Assembly (NCBI GenBank): GCA_950295325.1
Contig: OX485803.1
Span: forward strand, 65,921,554-65,985,553
Reading direction: 5' to 3'
DNA: 64,000 nt
DNA from: Polytrichum commune
Lineage: Eukaryota; Streptophyta; Polytrichopsida; Polytrichales; Polytrichaceae
Shown: positions 37,501 to 48,451 of the stretch, one piece after another
How positions within the stretch are numbered: position 1 is the first letter of the stretch
How the letters are laid out: each line of letters starts with the position of its first letter
Position numbers and translations under genes: made by a program
Notes under the pieces: model-generated
What the model was told of the DNA's origin: nothing
Databases searched by the model: none
What the model saw: only the letters and a program-made list of their open reading frames with translations

Positions 37501-38130
37501 TAAACTCCATCACCTAACGAAATCTCCCATACTTCAATCTACATATATGTATGCTCCAATTGAAATAATGCATATGAGAAATGGGCTAATTTTATAGTGG
37601 TAGAGACAAGATATCTATCACTTTTGACACTTTTGGCTACAGATATAAAGTATTTCTGAGCCCCTCCATGTGACACCTTGAGGCCCAGAATGGGCCACAT
37701 GGTCCTTTAATGGTTGATATAATTGAAGATTTGGGTTCAAATACACAGCATAGGTGCCCTAGGATGCAACCACATACTTAAGTCATTTGATCATCAATCT
37801 CACATATGAGTATAATTTTATGTTCTCCTTGACATAAGATAATGTTCCAAATAAAGATTCAAACCAGTACATAGGAAAAAAAATGATTTACAAACTTGGT
37901 GAAGCTCATGCAAAATTTTATACACAGCATGGTAAAAGGAAATGGAAACTTAATTGCAAGAATCTCTTATTTGTTCAGTGCCTCAAAGCAAAGAGAAGCT
38001 CAAGCTGTTCTGTTTTCTGATGCAACCTTGAAATATGCAGGATGTTCTACGAAAACACCATGGACTCAAAGACTTGCCTCGCCTCAAACAGGAGTTGAGT
38101 ATGCGGCGGCCACCAATGGCTTTAGGCTAA
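26297..38130 (+). CDS. RECG1: RecG-type ATP-dependent DNA helicase, organelle-targeted
   Basis: Branch-migrating helicase that in plants suppresses illegitimate recombination in mitochondrial and plastid DNA. Nineteen coding exons join in frame: 26297-26462, 27672-27784, 27911-28023, 28430-28562, 29260-29940, 30530-30642, 30837-31059, 31801-32000, 32187-32268, 32619-32708, 33041-33265, 33936-34007, 34431-34580, 34677-34820, 35525-35704, 36209-36292, 36748-36912, 37092-37499, 38041-38130. The product is 1143 residues. The start (GCCATGG) opens a Ser/Arg-rich transit-like peptide. The wedge/OB region spans about 380-640. Helicase motifs: Walker A GDVGCGKT (714-721), DEQH (819-822), SATPIPRTL (875-883), QLRGRVGRG (1030-1038) and the RecG TRG motif with LRGPGDLLGKRQSG (about 1076-1089). 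Exon 18 has a weak acceptor (AAATGAAG). Exon 1 is the least certain part. Confidence 0.9.
26500..27200. repeat. ~230-bp tandem repeat, three units, in RECG1 intron 1
   Basis: Anchor phrase GGGGTTCTAGTGACCGAAGAA occurs at 26581 and 26812, and in altered form near 27040, with ordered shared flanks (TATGTCACAAG, ACTGACTTGGTA, AATGTGCTG). Copies 1 and 2 carry AAACCCTAAACC, a plant telo-box motif. The array starts just inside the intron. Confidence 0.75.
31310..31430 (-). repeat. intronic dispersed repeat, copy in RECG1 intron 7
   Basis: Contains, on the minus strand, GACACCTTGAGGCCAAGAA followed by CGGGCC. It is an inverted copy of 37600-37710 in intron 18 of the same gene. A CA/TA simple repeat follows at 31464-31502. 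Confidence 0.6.
33421..33545 (-). repeat. intronic dispersed repeat, copy in RECG1 intron 11
   Basis: Its complement matches 37732-37865 over about 130 bp, including AATACACAGC near one end and TTGACATAAGATAA near the other. Confidence 0.6.
37600..37870 (+). repeat. intronic dispersed repeat in RECG1 intron 18
   Basis: Combines the segments found in inverted orientation in intron 7 (31310-31430) and intron 11 (33421-33545). Intron 15 (35880-35945) and the end of intron 7 share another related piece. Confidence 0.6.
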
Positions 38131-39581
38131 TGTAAGGAATTCCCACATCTACTTTGTGCACACAGTGTTCATGACTCTTCCCAGGCATGTGACTCTTAAC
38201 CCCCACTTGTTTGGTATTTGCCTTTTTATTATGTGCAAGAGTGAGTCTACTCACTTATCTAAGAGCTCAATGTGCACAAGTGCCTGCTTGTATGTTGGAA
38301 GATGACTCCCAAAAGAGGATATCCACCATGTGCATATAATTTTGCAAATACAAAGCCAACATGATACACCTAACACAAAGGCAATGGCTTTTTGACAAAC
38401 AATCCATGCTTATGACTGTAATTAAGTTTAGAGGTTAGGGTTTAGGGTTTGAGGGTTCATGGCCCTAAACTCCAAAATGATGTACTCAGGAGATGCCTTT
38501 GTGCCTTTTTCTTGAAACAGGACTTGCGTTTTGGTTTGGAGCACAATTGTGCACCAGATTGCTTGCTGGTACTAGTGTTGACAAGTATCATCTGTAGGCA
38601 TTGTCCTGTCATTTAAAGAGGTGTTGATGATAAATATGATTGGCCAACCTTTCTTATCGGCTGGGCCCTTAAATCCTCTTATACTTGATGGATTTGATCA
38701 ACCTTGTAATGGGTGGACGTGGGAAGAGTATTTTGTGTGTTGTTTGAATTGTGACTGTTGAATTCACACTGTGGACAAAATTCCGAATTCTGAACCACAG
38801 CTGAATTGCTATCTATTCATGTTGGAGAGTTTAATGAACTTTCAATGAAAGTAGTGTACATGTATTTAATCTAAGATGTTATTTTTCTCCATCTGTGAAT
38901 CAAGCCACACTCTGCCTTGGTCTTCGTTTTGTTGAAGGTATTGCCCCATGTGTGCTGGTTGAGGTGCTAATTTTTCATCTGAGCTGAGTGATTTGCACCA
39001 ACCTTAGAACGAGAAGAGTTAAGGTAGATGGCGCTAAAACTGTCACTTCAAGCGTTGAGTAGAGCTACTAGGTATCATCAGTTGATACAGGTTTAAATGA
39101 TACTTGTTAAGCAATCGAAAGGTATTTCAACGTACCAAAGTGAACTTATTGTGCAAGATTTTGGTACTTATTGGTTTTGGGTGGGGTGATGCTTTTAGCA
39201 TGCTCTACCTTACAGTAGGTTGGAGTATCAATCATATCGGAGAGCAAGACATTTGCCAAAAAAGGCTCTGTAAGAAGGTGAACTCCATCAAGATATATGA
39301 CAGCTAATATCCAATGACTGTATGACATGTAAGTGATTAATGTGTCATGTAGCAAAAGAGATTCATATTTACATGTAAAAACCCACAATACAGTAGGTCT
39401 GTCAAATGTTGAGGCCTTTTTATTTTACTGGAAAACGATGACTCTAGTAGAGCATCGAAGGTCTTAACAGTCTGACTTCAACGCTCATACTCACAAACCA
39501 CTAGGAAAAACAAGTTACAAAAGAACTTTCTTTAGCATTTCATGCTGCTAACCCTTTCCAAGGTAGAAGCACCCATTTCCT
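38131..39581. other. RECG1 3' flank and intergenic DNA
   Basis: No open frame of note. TTAGGGTTTAGGGTTTGAGGG at 38437-38457 is a short telomere-like motif. Likely 3' untranslated and spacer sequence. Confidence 0.4.
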
Positions 39582-39589
39582 TCAATGAC

Positions 39590-39816
39590 CAGTGTCCAAG
39601 GAGATTTTTGGGCATTATTGGTCAAGATCCTAGTGTTTCCAAGTCCAACTGGTGACATGTTGTGATCTGTCAATTTTTCTTTATTAGTCTTAAATATATT
39701 CTGTAAATTCCTCTAAAATGATTGGTAATTTTCCTGAACTCTTGAACTTCAACTGATTATCTCTCCAACTCAATCGGTTCATCTGTGACTGGCAGTCAGT
39801 TCTCCCTGTTCATTGT
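39590..39816 (+). mobile_element. hAT-type MITE (copy 2)
   Basis: CAGTGTCCAAGGAG at the left, CTCCCTGTTCATTG at the right, family core inside. Flanks TCAATGAC (39582-39589) and CCAATGAC (39817-39824) agree at 7 of 8 positions. Confidence 0.65.
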
Positions 39817-39824
39817 CCAATGAC

Positions 39825-41767
39825 CCCAATTCCAACACCTATATTTTGTCCCCAATTCCAATACCTATATTTTGTCCCAAAGTCAAGCTATGTATTTCAA
39901 CATGAACATCAGACAATAATGTTATCCAAATTTTTTTTTTTAAATAGAGTTTCAAAATAGTGTGAAGTATTGATAAATTATTGTGGGGCAACCTAAGTAC
40001 TTGCACATATCAGTGTAGCTACCTATGAAGCATCACATTGGCAAAGACGTCCATCATGTACCAAATTTGCATTCATTGATCAATTTTGAAGCATCCAAAG
40101 TATCTACATGGACAAAATGATGTGCATTTGTACCTACTAGGTTACATTATCATGAGACTGTAAGTATTTTGATGATACCTATGCAACAAACTTATTGAAT
40201 GAAGATATCATCAACCTATTGTGTCCTCGACGGATGATTTTCCAACTAATTCTCATTTGGCACGATGTAGTAGACATGATTCTCTCTAAATGTGCTTGAA
40301 TGTTATATTTCACTGAAATCTACCTAAGTTCAGGTAGATGTGCCTAAATCAATGTTTGGTCTTAAATGGGCACATGTATTTCAGTGGTGTATTGGTGGGT
40401 GTGAATCTAAGCCAACACCACAAAGACATGTGTTAAAAAGAAATTGGACTATGTGTTTACAATTTGTTAACCCTATTCGATGCAACAATCAACATAATTG
40501 GGGGGACCTATATGACTCAAAGAATCTTCACTTTGACAATGAATAGAAAATGTATACGAGCTCCAAAAAGTATGAGGGAGGTGGCTACTGTACATTCATG
40601 ATTTGGATTTTCTATTCCCTCATACTAATTATGTATTTCACATCCTACGAGAAGTGAGTGCAGACATTAAAGTACCCGTTTAAGTCCCGCTTAGCTTGAT
40701 AGGTGTATTACATACATCAATTATGAGGAGGTTGCAAACAAATCCAACTGAACCCTATATGTTTTTCAAACCTAAATTGAGCCTTTATACATATGATATT
40801 TTGAAATTGTACAATGTTAATATACATTATGGTAGAACATCCTTGTTGCACATTCATTACAACACCAAATATAAAACGTAAAAAACACGTGCTTCAAAAT
40901 TTGATAAATATTGTCATGTTGATGATTTATGGGCGTGATATTTCTAAAGCCGAAGAAGTTTAGTGTAAGCCTTTGTAAATAGTGTACATGACATTGAACA
41001 CATAAACACAATATATATCTTATAGTATTTAGTGTCACGTACTATTTGGAGTTAAGTTTTGCTACAATGTTGTACTTAAATTGCAAGTTAGACTTACCAA
41101 GTGAAGTCTTTTACTATCTATAATGTCCAAAGTACTCATTGTGACTTTTTCAAAACAAAAATTGAAATTGTAAGTAAGTATTTTTGGCATTATGACACTG
41201 CTTTTCATGAACAATGTAATTCAAACATTTTGTTATATATATTCAAAAAATCATTGGTGTTTAGACACTAATGTTTATTTTTGTATGACATTTAGTGTCA
41301 CTTTCTAATTAGAGTTATGTTGTGCTATAATGTTTCACTTAAAGTCTAAGTTCTTACCAACTAGAGTCGTTTTCTATCTACAGATTTATGATGTTGTGTT
41401 TTGTTCATAAAGCTTGAATTCTACACTCAAAATAGATAGCATCATTTAATTTCAAATAACACATGACACTAGAAATGCTATAATCCATGTAAAGATTGTG
41501 TCAAATAAATAATAGAACAAGCATTGGTGTTTGGATGCCAACGTGAACGGAAGCTCCTTCTCCTTGCTTTTATCATGGGTAGTCATGATGGAAAGTAAGT
41601 GGAATGTAGGTATCCTCCTATTATCATTTAACTTGATGGGACTTTTCGTTGGGAGTTGGTCCTATATCATTTTCCATTGGTTGTTCTACATAAATCATCA
41701 ACAATTTCTTTCCACTTGTGGTGCATGCTCGGAATAGTGTTTGAATTTGAATGAAGAGCAACCTCTT
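39825..41767. other. unassigned AT-rich stretch
   Basis: No gene. A diverged direct repeat of about 110 bp with ATTTAGTGTCAC followed by TTGCTACAATGTT-like sequence lies at 41025-41125 and 41280-41385. Confidence 0.4.
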
Positions 41768-42203
41768 TTGGGCTATTGAGGGCCAAGCTCATTTATAGGG
41801 CATGGGCTAGATCATATTCATATGGGCCCCACCCCTCCCACACCTCCTTCACTGCCTAGTCTTCTTGCCCACACTTGCGGGGGAACTCCTCCTCATTGGG
41901 AACCAATGTGACAATACTTTGGTCACTTAAGTCATTAAGCTCCTTTGGCATGTGAAGGAACTCCATCAATTAACTTGGGAATAATGAAAGTGATGTGAAC
42001 TTGAATATTTGTAATTTTGACTGGGTATTGTCACATTGGTTCCCAACAAGGAAGAGTTCCCACGCAGGAGTAGGCAAAAAGACTGGGCAATGAAGGAGGC
42101 ATGGGAGGGGCAAGGGCTAGCCGAATGAAGATGTGATCTATTATGGGGCCATTCTTAGCACCAATTGGTATTGTTAAATTGAGTTTGACCCTCAATCAAC
42201 CAA
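41768..42203. mobile_element. foldback element with ~180-bp imperfect inverted arms
   Basis: The left arm around 41900-41925 carries GGGAACCAATGTGACAATAC and the right arm around 42023-42045 its complement. Outward, both arms share CCCCTCCCA..CTCCTTCA and end in ATTGAGGG-CAA-CTCA. Target duplication unclear. Confidence 0.55.
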
Positions 42204-42616
42204 TAATGCACCCCTTGATTCCCATAATTGAGAAATGATTAATCAACACTACTTATTTGTATAAGGTTGTTAGTTGGGGCGGGGGGGGGGGATGAGGTAG
42301 AAGTAGTCTATGTATATACAGTTTATTATTGAAACCAAAGTGACAATCGTTGTTATAAGATTCATCCTATTCCATGAGATTACTTGGATAACAATTGTGC
42401 GAACCTTTGTATTCACTTACAATGACATAATTTTTTCCATTCAATCTCTCATAGCTTTTGCATGTCGATTCCCGGTTCCAAACTTTAGTTGACAATATGT
42501 GCAATTTGCAACTGCTAAGTGGGTGAGAAGGTTCATGATTCGATCCAAAGATCAAAATTGTCAATGAAGTTGGAAGTGTTCACAATAGTAGGGCCACATA
42601 CCTTAGACCGTCATTG
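42204..42616. other. unassigned spacer
   Basis: Includes a ten-base G run near 42281-42290; no gene or repeat otherwise. Confidence 0.4.
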
Positions 42617-42624
42617 CATGAAAG

Positions 42625-43361
42625 CATTGTGAAGGGAGATTTTTGGGCATAAATTGTTCAAGACCCTAGGGTTTTCAACTCCTTTCGGTTACATGTTGAC
42701 ATCTTCTGTGTTTCTTTATTAATTTGAGGTATAATCTCTAAATTCCTCTAAAATGATGGGTAATTTTCCTGAAGTCTTAATGAACTTCAACTGGTTGCTG
42801 CTCAAACTCAGGGCCACTTCACACACGAGACTAAGAGCCCATGAGCATTACACTTACTTCAAGCACTCTCATTGGTGGATAAGGCGGAGCGGGTCCAAGT
42901 TCGCTTCACACTACGCTTGAGGGACCAACGGAGTAAGTGAATGCAAGATGGATGTAAAGTCTACATGGATTCCTACATGGCATCGAATGGATCATGTTTC
43001 ATGGTCACTTGGACTACTTTTAAAAACCGCCTTTTGGAGGTGGGCCTAACACGGATCTCAAGAGACCATAACACTCCAAACGCTCACAACTATTGATTTA
43101 TTCTATTTTATAATGTATGACGACCCGCATGCATAGAAATTCATTGAAACACCATTTGGTTGAGGGCCTGGACACATAGGCCTTCACACTACACTCGAGA
43201 ATCCATGACCACACTCCATGATTTTGGAGGTGGTCTTGGGAAGGCCTTTGGACACCTTCTTTTGGGCTCTCACAAATCCATGGTCACGGCTCTTGGCTCG
43301 TGTGTGAAGTGGCCCTCCACTGGCTAACCTATACCTAGCAGTTAGTTCTCCCCATTCATTG
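42625..43361 (+). mobile_element. hAT-type MITE (copy 3), split by a Harbinger-like MITE
   Basis: Ends CATTGTGAAGGGAG and CTCCCCATTCATTG are flanked by an exact 8-bp duplication CATGAAAG (42617-42624, 43362-43369). The family body is intact apart from the insertion at 42809-43315. This copy fixes the superfamily and the exact ends. Confidence 0.75.
42809..43315. mobile_element. Harbinger-like MITE, family GGGCCACTTCACACAC (copy 2), nested
   Basis: GGGCCACTTCACACACGAG and its exact complement at the ends; flanks TCA and TCC. Comparison with unbroken hAT MITE copies shows that a 3-bp TCA was duplicated on insertion and one copy later mutated. Confidence 0.75.
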
Positions 43362-43369
43362 CATGAAAG

Positions 43370-43927
43370 GTAATTTGAGAACTTACCACTTATTAGTACG
43401 TTCATTGAAAACAGGCTCAGGGATACCACGTTTCCTTCTTATTTTTGGGCTCAATGGGTCAACGTGCAAAGTGACAGTATTTGTTGTACACGTTATAGAA
43501 CAAATTGGTATACAATGTTGACATGATCAATGTGAAATAGAAAACAATAATAACTTAGTTATAATCTCGTTGACTGTATTGGTTCTGTGTCCTATGTATT
43601 TGAATCCATCCTTGTGTTGCTCTGGATCAAAGATCCAACAAAACCCCCAGTGTATCTTTGACTATTTTATTGTTGTAGCCAAAAATGGCGATCACCGTCA
43701 GAGGAATATTTCTATTCCATGAAACTGCTTGAATAGAATGTGATATTCATAGTAAATTGTACTCATAGCAATACTGTTTGGGAGGTTTCGTCCATTTTAC
43801 GAGTCCAAAATAAGGAAAAGTGGCAAAACAGGTTCCTTTCTGCTAAACTATGTGCATTTGAGGTCGATATATACCTGCAAAATTTTGCCAAAAACACGCG
43901 CTTGGCCACATAAAAGGTCAGCCTTTG
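43370..43927. other. unassigned spacer
   Basis: No supported gene or repeat. Confidence 0.4.
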
Positions 43928-43941
43928 GATTGTATACACTG

Positions 43942-44000
43942 GCTCGGTTGGCCTTCTGTCCAAAAAAACAAAAAAAAAACAAAAAGAAGAAGAAGAAGAA
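43942..44000 (+). mobile_element. 59-bp 5'-truncated LINE insertion
   Basis: Twenty-two bases of the LINE 3' end (GCTCGGTTGGCCTTCTGTCC..) plus an A-rich tail decaying to GAA repeats, flanked by a perfect 14-bp duplication GATTGTATACACTG at 43928-43941 and 44001-44014. The parent type is the remnant ending near 4380. Confidence 0.8.
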
Positions 44001-44014
44001 GATTGTATACACTG

Positions 44015-46379
44015 CAAGGGTACGTGTAGCCATAAAATGTTACAACAAGGTAAGTGGATCTTTTTATAGAGACTTTGTGCTTTGTCGAACCTTTCCGGAT
44101 AAGTACAAGGTTCTACATGTTCACGAAATGAAGGCCACTCCGGAATTAGGTTATCTAGATTCATTGGGATATGGAACCCACAATTCATGCAAGATGATTA
44201 ACGTATTCAAATCATACATCGTCCATTGTCCCTTCCCCCCCCCCCTTCCTAAGTCAACTATTTTGATTATCAATTAATTAATTGACTATTGAACCTAGAG
44301 TGGTTAACAAATTTGGAACACGTAATTCAATCTTTTTAAAACACATGGTTTTTGGGTACCCGTTCTTAGATCCACACCTCAACACACACCACTCAAATAT
44401 AGGTGTCCATTCAAGATCAACAATCATATTAGGTCCGTTTACCTCGGACATATTATAAACTATGTTTGCTATAATCATGGGTTTGTACCCTAGCTTGACA
44501 TTTGATACATAACACGGTTTTAGGCCCACTTCAACCCAGTAGAAGTTGAGGTCTCTAACCATGAACATCTAAATTTTACATTGGTGGAAGATGCCAAGGT
44601 AGTCTAGGTTTGCTTGATCCCTAATTGAAACTAGATGCAATCACTCAATGGTATTTCTTAACAACAATCCATAACATAATCATTTGCACAAGCTCAAGAT
44701 CACCTAATCAACTAGTATGTTGCACCCCTAATTGGAGTGACTCAACACGTTGCATGTGAGATTGGACCTTGGGTGATGCCAAGGTCCCACAAGGATGCGA
44801 GGTGACATCCACCCATATGGAGGGTGGCTAAGCACATGATTGGCATTGACAAGGTGCTAAGTGTAATAATCTACAAGTCTAGAGGAGTTTAATGTGGCAT
44901 GAACCTCCCAATCATGGCCTATGGGAAGGAGACTTGAGAGCTCACATTTTTATGTTCCGTCAAATCTTGATGCTCACTCCAACGTCTGATTTTGCGAAGC
45001 ATTTCATTGCAACATGGGCGCACCATTGTTGAAGCACATGAATAGTATGGTAGAGTGCATTACACATGGATGGATATTGTGTGGTTGGTGTGACTGCAAT
45101 CCCATAGCTTGGTTATAGTTGCATCATAACCGTAGTCCCTGAATAGGGAGAAGACTTGCCTCATGGCCATAGCTAACATCCCACAATGCACTTGCCCAAA
45201 TTTTGCAAAAATGTCGTCCTTGGCACTTGGCAAGAGGGGTTAGTGGGTTTCATTCAAGCGTTTGTATTGTGTGTTCAAATACTTGTGCAAGGTTAACTAT
45301 GGCACCAACAAGTTCATTCATACACCCACATTTAGCTATAATGCGGTGATGTGAATGTTGGAGTTGTGGGCGTAGTGGAACAAGCTTAGTGGTGTAGGTG
45401 TGGATGTCATGGATGTTGCTCTTCTTAGAATTCACATTAAAAAAATAAAATTGTGTGTGTGTGTGTGCATAGGAAATGTAGAACACAACAATGGTAGGAC
45501 TATATGCTTAACTATCCCAATAAGGTGCTATAGACTAGCTCCCATTGAGTGGCTACATTCAAATAAAGTATCTATGACTGTGAGCATGGAACAATCCTAA
45601 AATCCATAGTCATAGCATTTGTGCTAGCAACTCTACCTACGGCCTCAAATGATATTTAGTTGTGGAATTCTTGAATGCGTTGTCATGTAAATGCGATTTT
45701 TGAAGGTGTTAATTATGTAAATATCCCAACTTTTGGTACATTTGTTCCTCATTGCTCACATGTCGTCACTCAAAGCTCAAAGCTCAGTGCTCACATGCTA
45801 GCATCCCTTCATTAAATTTGGATGCAACAACCAAAAAAACCAAATGGCATTCTTCATTATGCATTGTGCAACTAACATGCAGATACACCCTAAACTCCGT
45901 AATATCAACCCCCAGAATGTCACACACTCTCTAATATCCTGAAACCTTAGGGAACGTATGTTCGTAGTTCAAATCTCACTCCTTATTGTCACATTTCATT
46001 CTCGTATATCACGAAATTTGTCATTAATGCAAACCACCAAAGAAGTCAACCCACACCATCGCATTGCGCCATGTGTCAACATGTGGAGTGTCACCTTCTT
46101 ATTCTTATGTTACTTCGTTGAATGTTGGTGCATGTGTCCGCCACATCGCCCGGGAAGGGCAAGTGGAGTGGACCACACTAGCGTAGGTGATGGGAGAACA
46201 AATCCAAGTTGTCCTCACATCTCCTTTGTGTTATTCCATAATGTCACATGCTACACTAATTCTATGGTATCACACATCCATGTCAACACTACACAACTCC
46301 GTAATATCACGTGCACTTTGGTTGCCATAGGTGTGATACTACGGAGTTTAGAGTGAACTCGTGAAGACTTGTTTAAGAT
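44015..46379. other. unassigned intergenic stretch
   Basis: Short frames on both strands without domain, signal or splice support. A GT simple repeat lies near 45450-45466. Confidence 0.4.
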
Positions 46380-47114
46380 TAAATGAAACAAAAGTCCCTG
46401 CTGCCGAGCGACCGCCAGCTACCGAAGGCACCACGGCATTAGGCTCCACAACTGGCGACTTCATGGTTACAGGCCCCCACCCCACCCTACCCACCCCCAC
46501 TAACCTGGCGGGACCCACCGGCACGTGTAATCCATCGTACACACCTGAGCCGCCTTCCTTCGCGTTTCTTGGCTGCCCGCTGCCGCAGCGAGGCAGCAGC
46601 AGTTGGCAGGTCGCACAAACCGGGGATCGCGCGCCACCCCACCATCGATTTGCTCATTATAAGCTCCTTTGACCCTCGCAAATCGCCTCCTTCCCTGGAC
46701 TCCCCTCGAGGTCCCTCGCAACAAACGATCACGAGTCATGTACAACCCAACTTTATTATCGAGTTTCAACAAAATAACCCGCAAATCAGTCGCGCGTCTC
46801 CACACACCAACTGGACTACTCTCACTCACTTACACTGTGTTACTAAACGCTATGTGGGTGTACTTGTGCACAAGTGGAAGCTGCATCGGTGCAAGATTTT
46901 GAAAATACCCAAGTATACAATACTAGCAGTGGAAGGGCGGGTGGGAGGTTTCCCGGGTTTTCAGTGTCGCCGAGCTGAGTGTTTCGTAAGTTTTGCAAGG
47001 CTGCGCGCCTTGTTGGTAGGGCGGATTTGGTTGCCGGCATTTTGATCTTGAGTTGAAAGGTGTGACTTTGGAGCAGCAGGTGGAGGAATTTTTGGTGGTC
47101 ATATGGTGTTTCAA
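46380..47114. promoter_or_regulatory. GC-rich stretch upstream of the GT92 gene, possible promoter/leader
   Basis: GC content and CpG density rise sharply compared with the intergenic DNA before it. CATTATAAGC near 46656 is a TATA-like candidate. Open frames on both strands overlap each other and show no domain, so I read it as promoter or untranslated leader rather than coding. Confidence 0.3.
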
Positions 47115-47700
47115 TGCAGTTAAGTAGTTGAGAGGTTTTCTTGAGCAGGCTTCTCGGAGTGGCAGAAGAAGAAGAAAGGGGTGACGGATATCCGCTTCCT
47201 AAGTTTTTGAGCTTCTGAGAGGTTGTAATGACCGATATATAAGTGTTTCTGTTGTTGCAATTTAGAGTTCGAAAGGTTGAGGAATTTTCATGGAGGTTGG
47301 TGATCACTGAGGAGAAGCTTTTTGGTTGAGAGGTTTCTGAGCAGTCTGCTCGGAGTGGAAGAAACGTGATGTCGGCTTCTTGTTGAGCTTCTTGTTTGAG
47401 CTTGTGAGAGGCTGTTGTAACCGACATGAGTGCTTAAGTTGTCGCAATTTTGGGTTGGAAAGGGTCAGGATTCTCGTGGAGCTTAACGATCGCTAATAAC
47501 AGTGGAGAAGAGGAGTTTTCGTGAAGTGGATTTTTTCTGAGCAGGCTGCTCGGAAGTGGGAGAAGGGTGATGATGTCCGCCTCTTCTTGAGCTTCTGAGA
47601 GGTTATGACGGACACCGAGGGGTTCTGCAATTCTGGGTTAGAAAGGTCGTGAGGATCCTCTTGGAGCTCAATGATCTCTGCTCCACAGTGGAGATATCAG
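47115..47700. repeat. ~198-bp tandem repeat, three units, upstream of the GT92 gene
   Basis: Anchor GAGCAGG(C/T)..CTCGGAGTGG at 47143, 47339 and 47539. Each is followed by GAGCTTCTGAGAGG-like sequence, then CAATT..GGTT, then a GGAGCTT/GGAGGTT block. Confidence 0.7.
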
Positions 47701-47759
47701 AAAATGGGAGAGCAAGAATCCTTCTTGGCGAGTGGCATTGGTGTTATTTTTGAGCGAAC

Positions 47760-48385
47760 ATGACGCAGGTGGTCCGCATTGGCGGAGCTTGGGCAAAACT
47801 CGGGGCTTGAAGCTCAAACCAGCAGTTTCTTTCTCGCACCTCCCATTGCAAAGGCTGCCATTGTCAAAAGGTTTGCACAAGTAGGTACATTCCGAAGACA
47901 CTGCGGCGACCTGATCGATGCAGCAGGAGGGAGGATGGTTGATTGCAGATGACCAACAAATGTGGAGTCATTATCTGGGTTCGAGCAGCAAGGTTGGGTA
48001 GTGTAAGTAATAACTTAGTGGCATTGTTGTTGCTGGATCCGCCGAAAGTGGCGAGGGGAGGAGCTTGCAAGTAGGTGTGTTCCAAAGACACTGGGGCTCA
48101 AGAAGCTTGAAGCTCAAGCCAGCAGGTTTTTTGTCGCATCTTTGATTGTAAAGATTGCTATTGCCAAAGACGTCATTTTAACAAGTAGGTTCATTCCGAA
48201 GACACTGGGGCGACCTGATCGATGCAGCCGAAGTAAGAATGGTTGACTGCCTATGGCCAAACAGATCTGATTAAGTGGAATCATCATCTGGGTTCGAGCA
48301 GCAGGGTTAAGTTCTGTAAAGTAACAAGTTAGCATCATTGTTGTTGCTGAATTCCACCTCATAAGTGATGAGGGGAGGAGGATCT
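47760..48385. repeat. ~303-bp direct repeat, two units, ending at the GT92 5' end
   Basis: TCCGAAGACACTG..GGCGACCTGATCGATGCAG occurs at 47891 and 48194. Shared flanks include GCTCAAACCAGCAG / GCTCAAGCCAGCAG and TCTGGGTTCGAGCAGCA. The second unit runs into GCGAGGGGAGGAG / GATGAGGGGAGGAG at the first ATG of the gene (48365). Confidence 0.7.
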
Positions 48386-48451
48386 CCGGCTGCCTCCGAG
48401 TTACCGACCTGGTCGAAGAAGACGATTCACGAGCGTAAGCTTGGCGCAAAA

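Noticed and set aside
46361-47427. Overlapping frames on both strands in the GC-rich stretch before GT92
   Set aside because: Frames overlap antisense, lack domains, and are typical of high-GC leader DNA.
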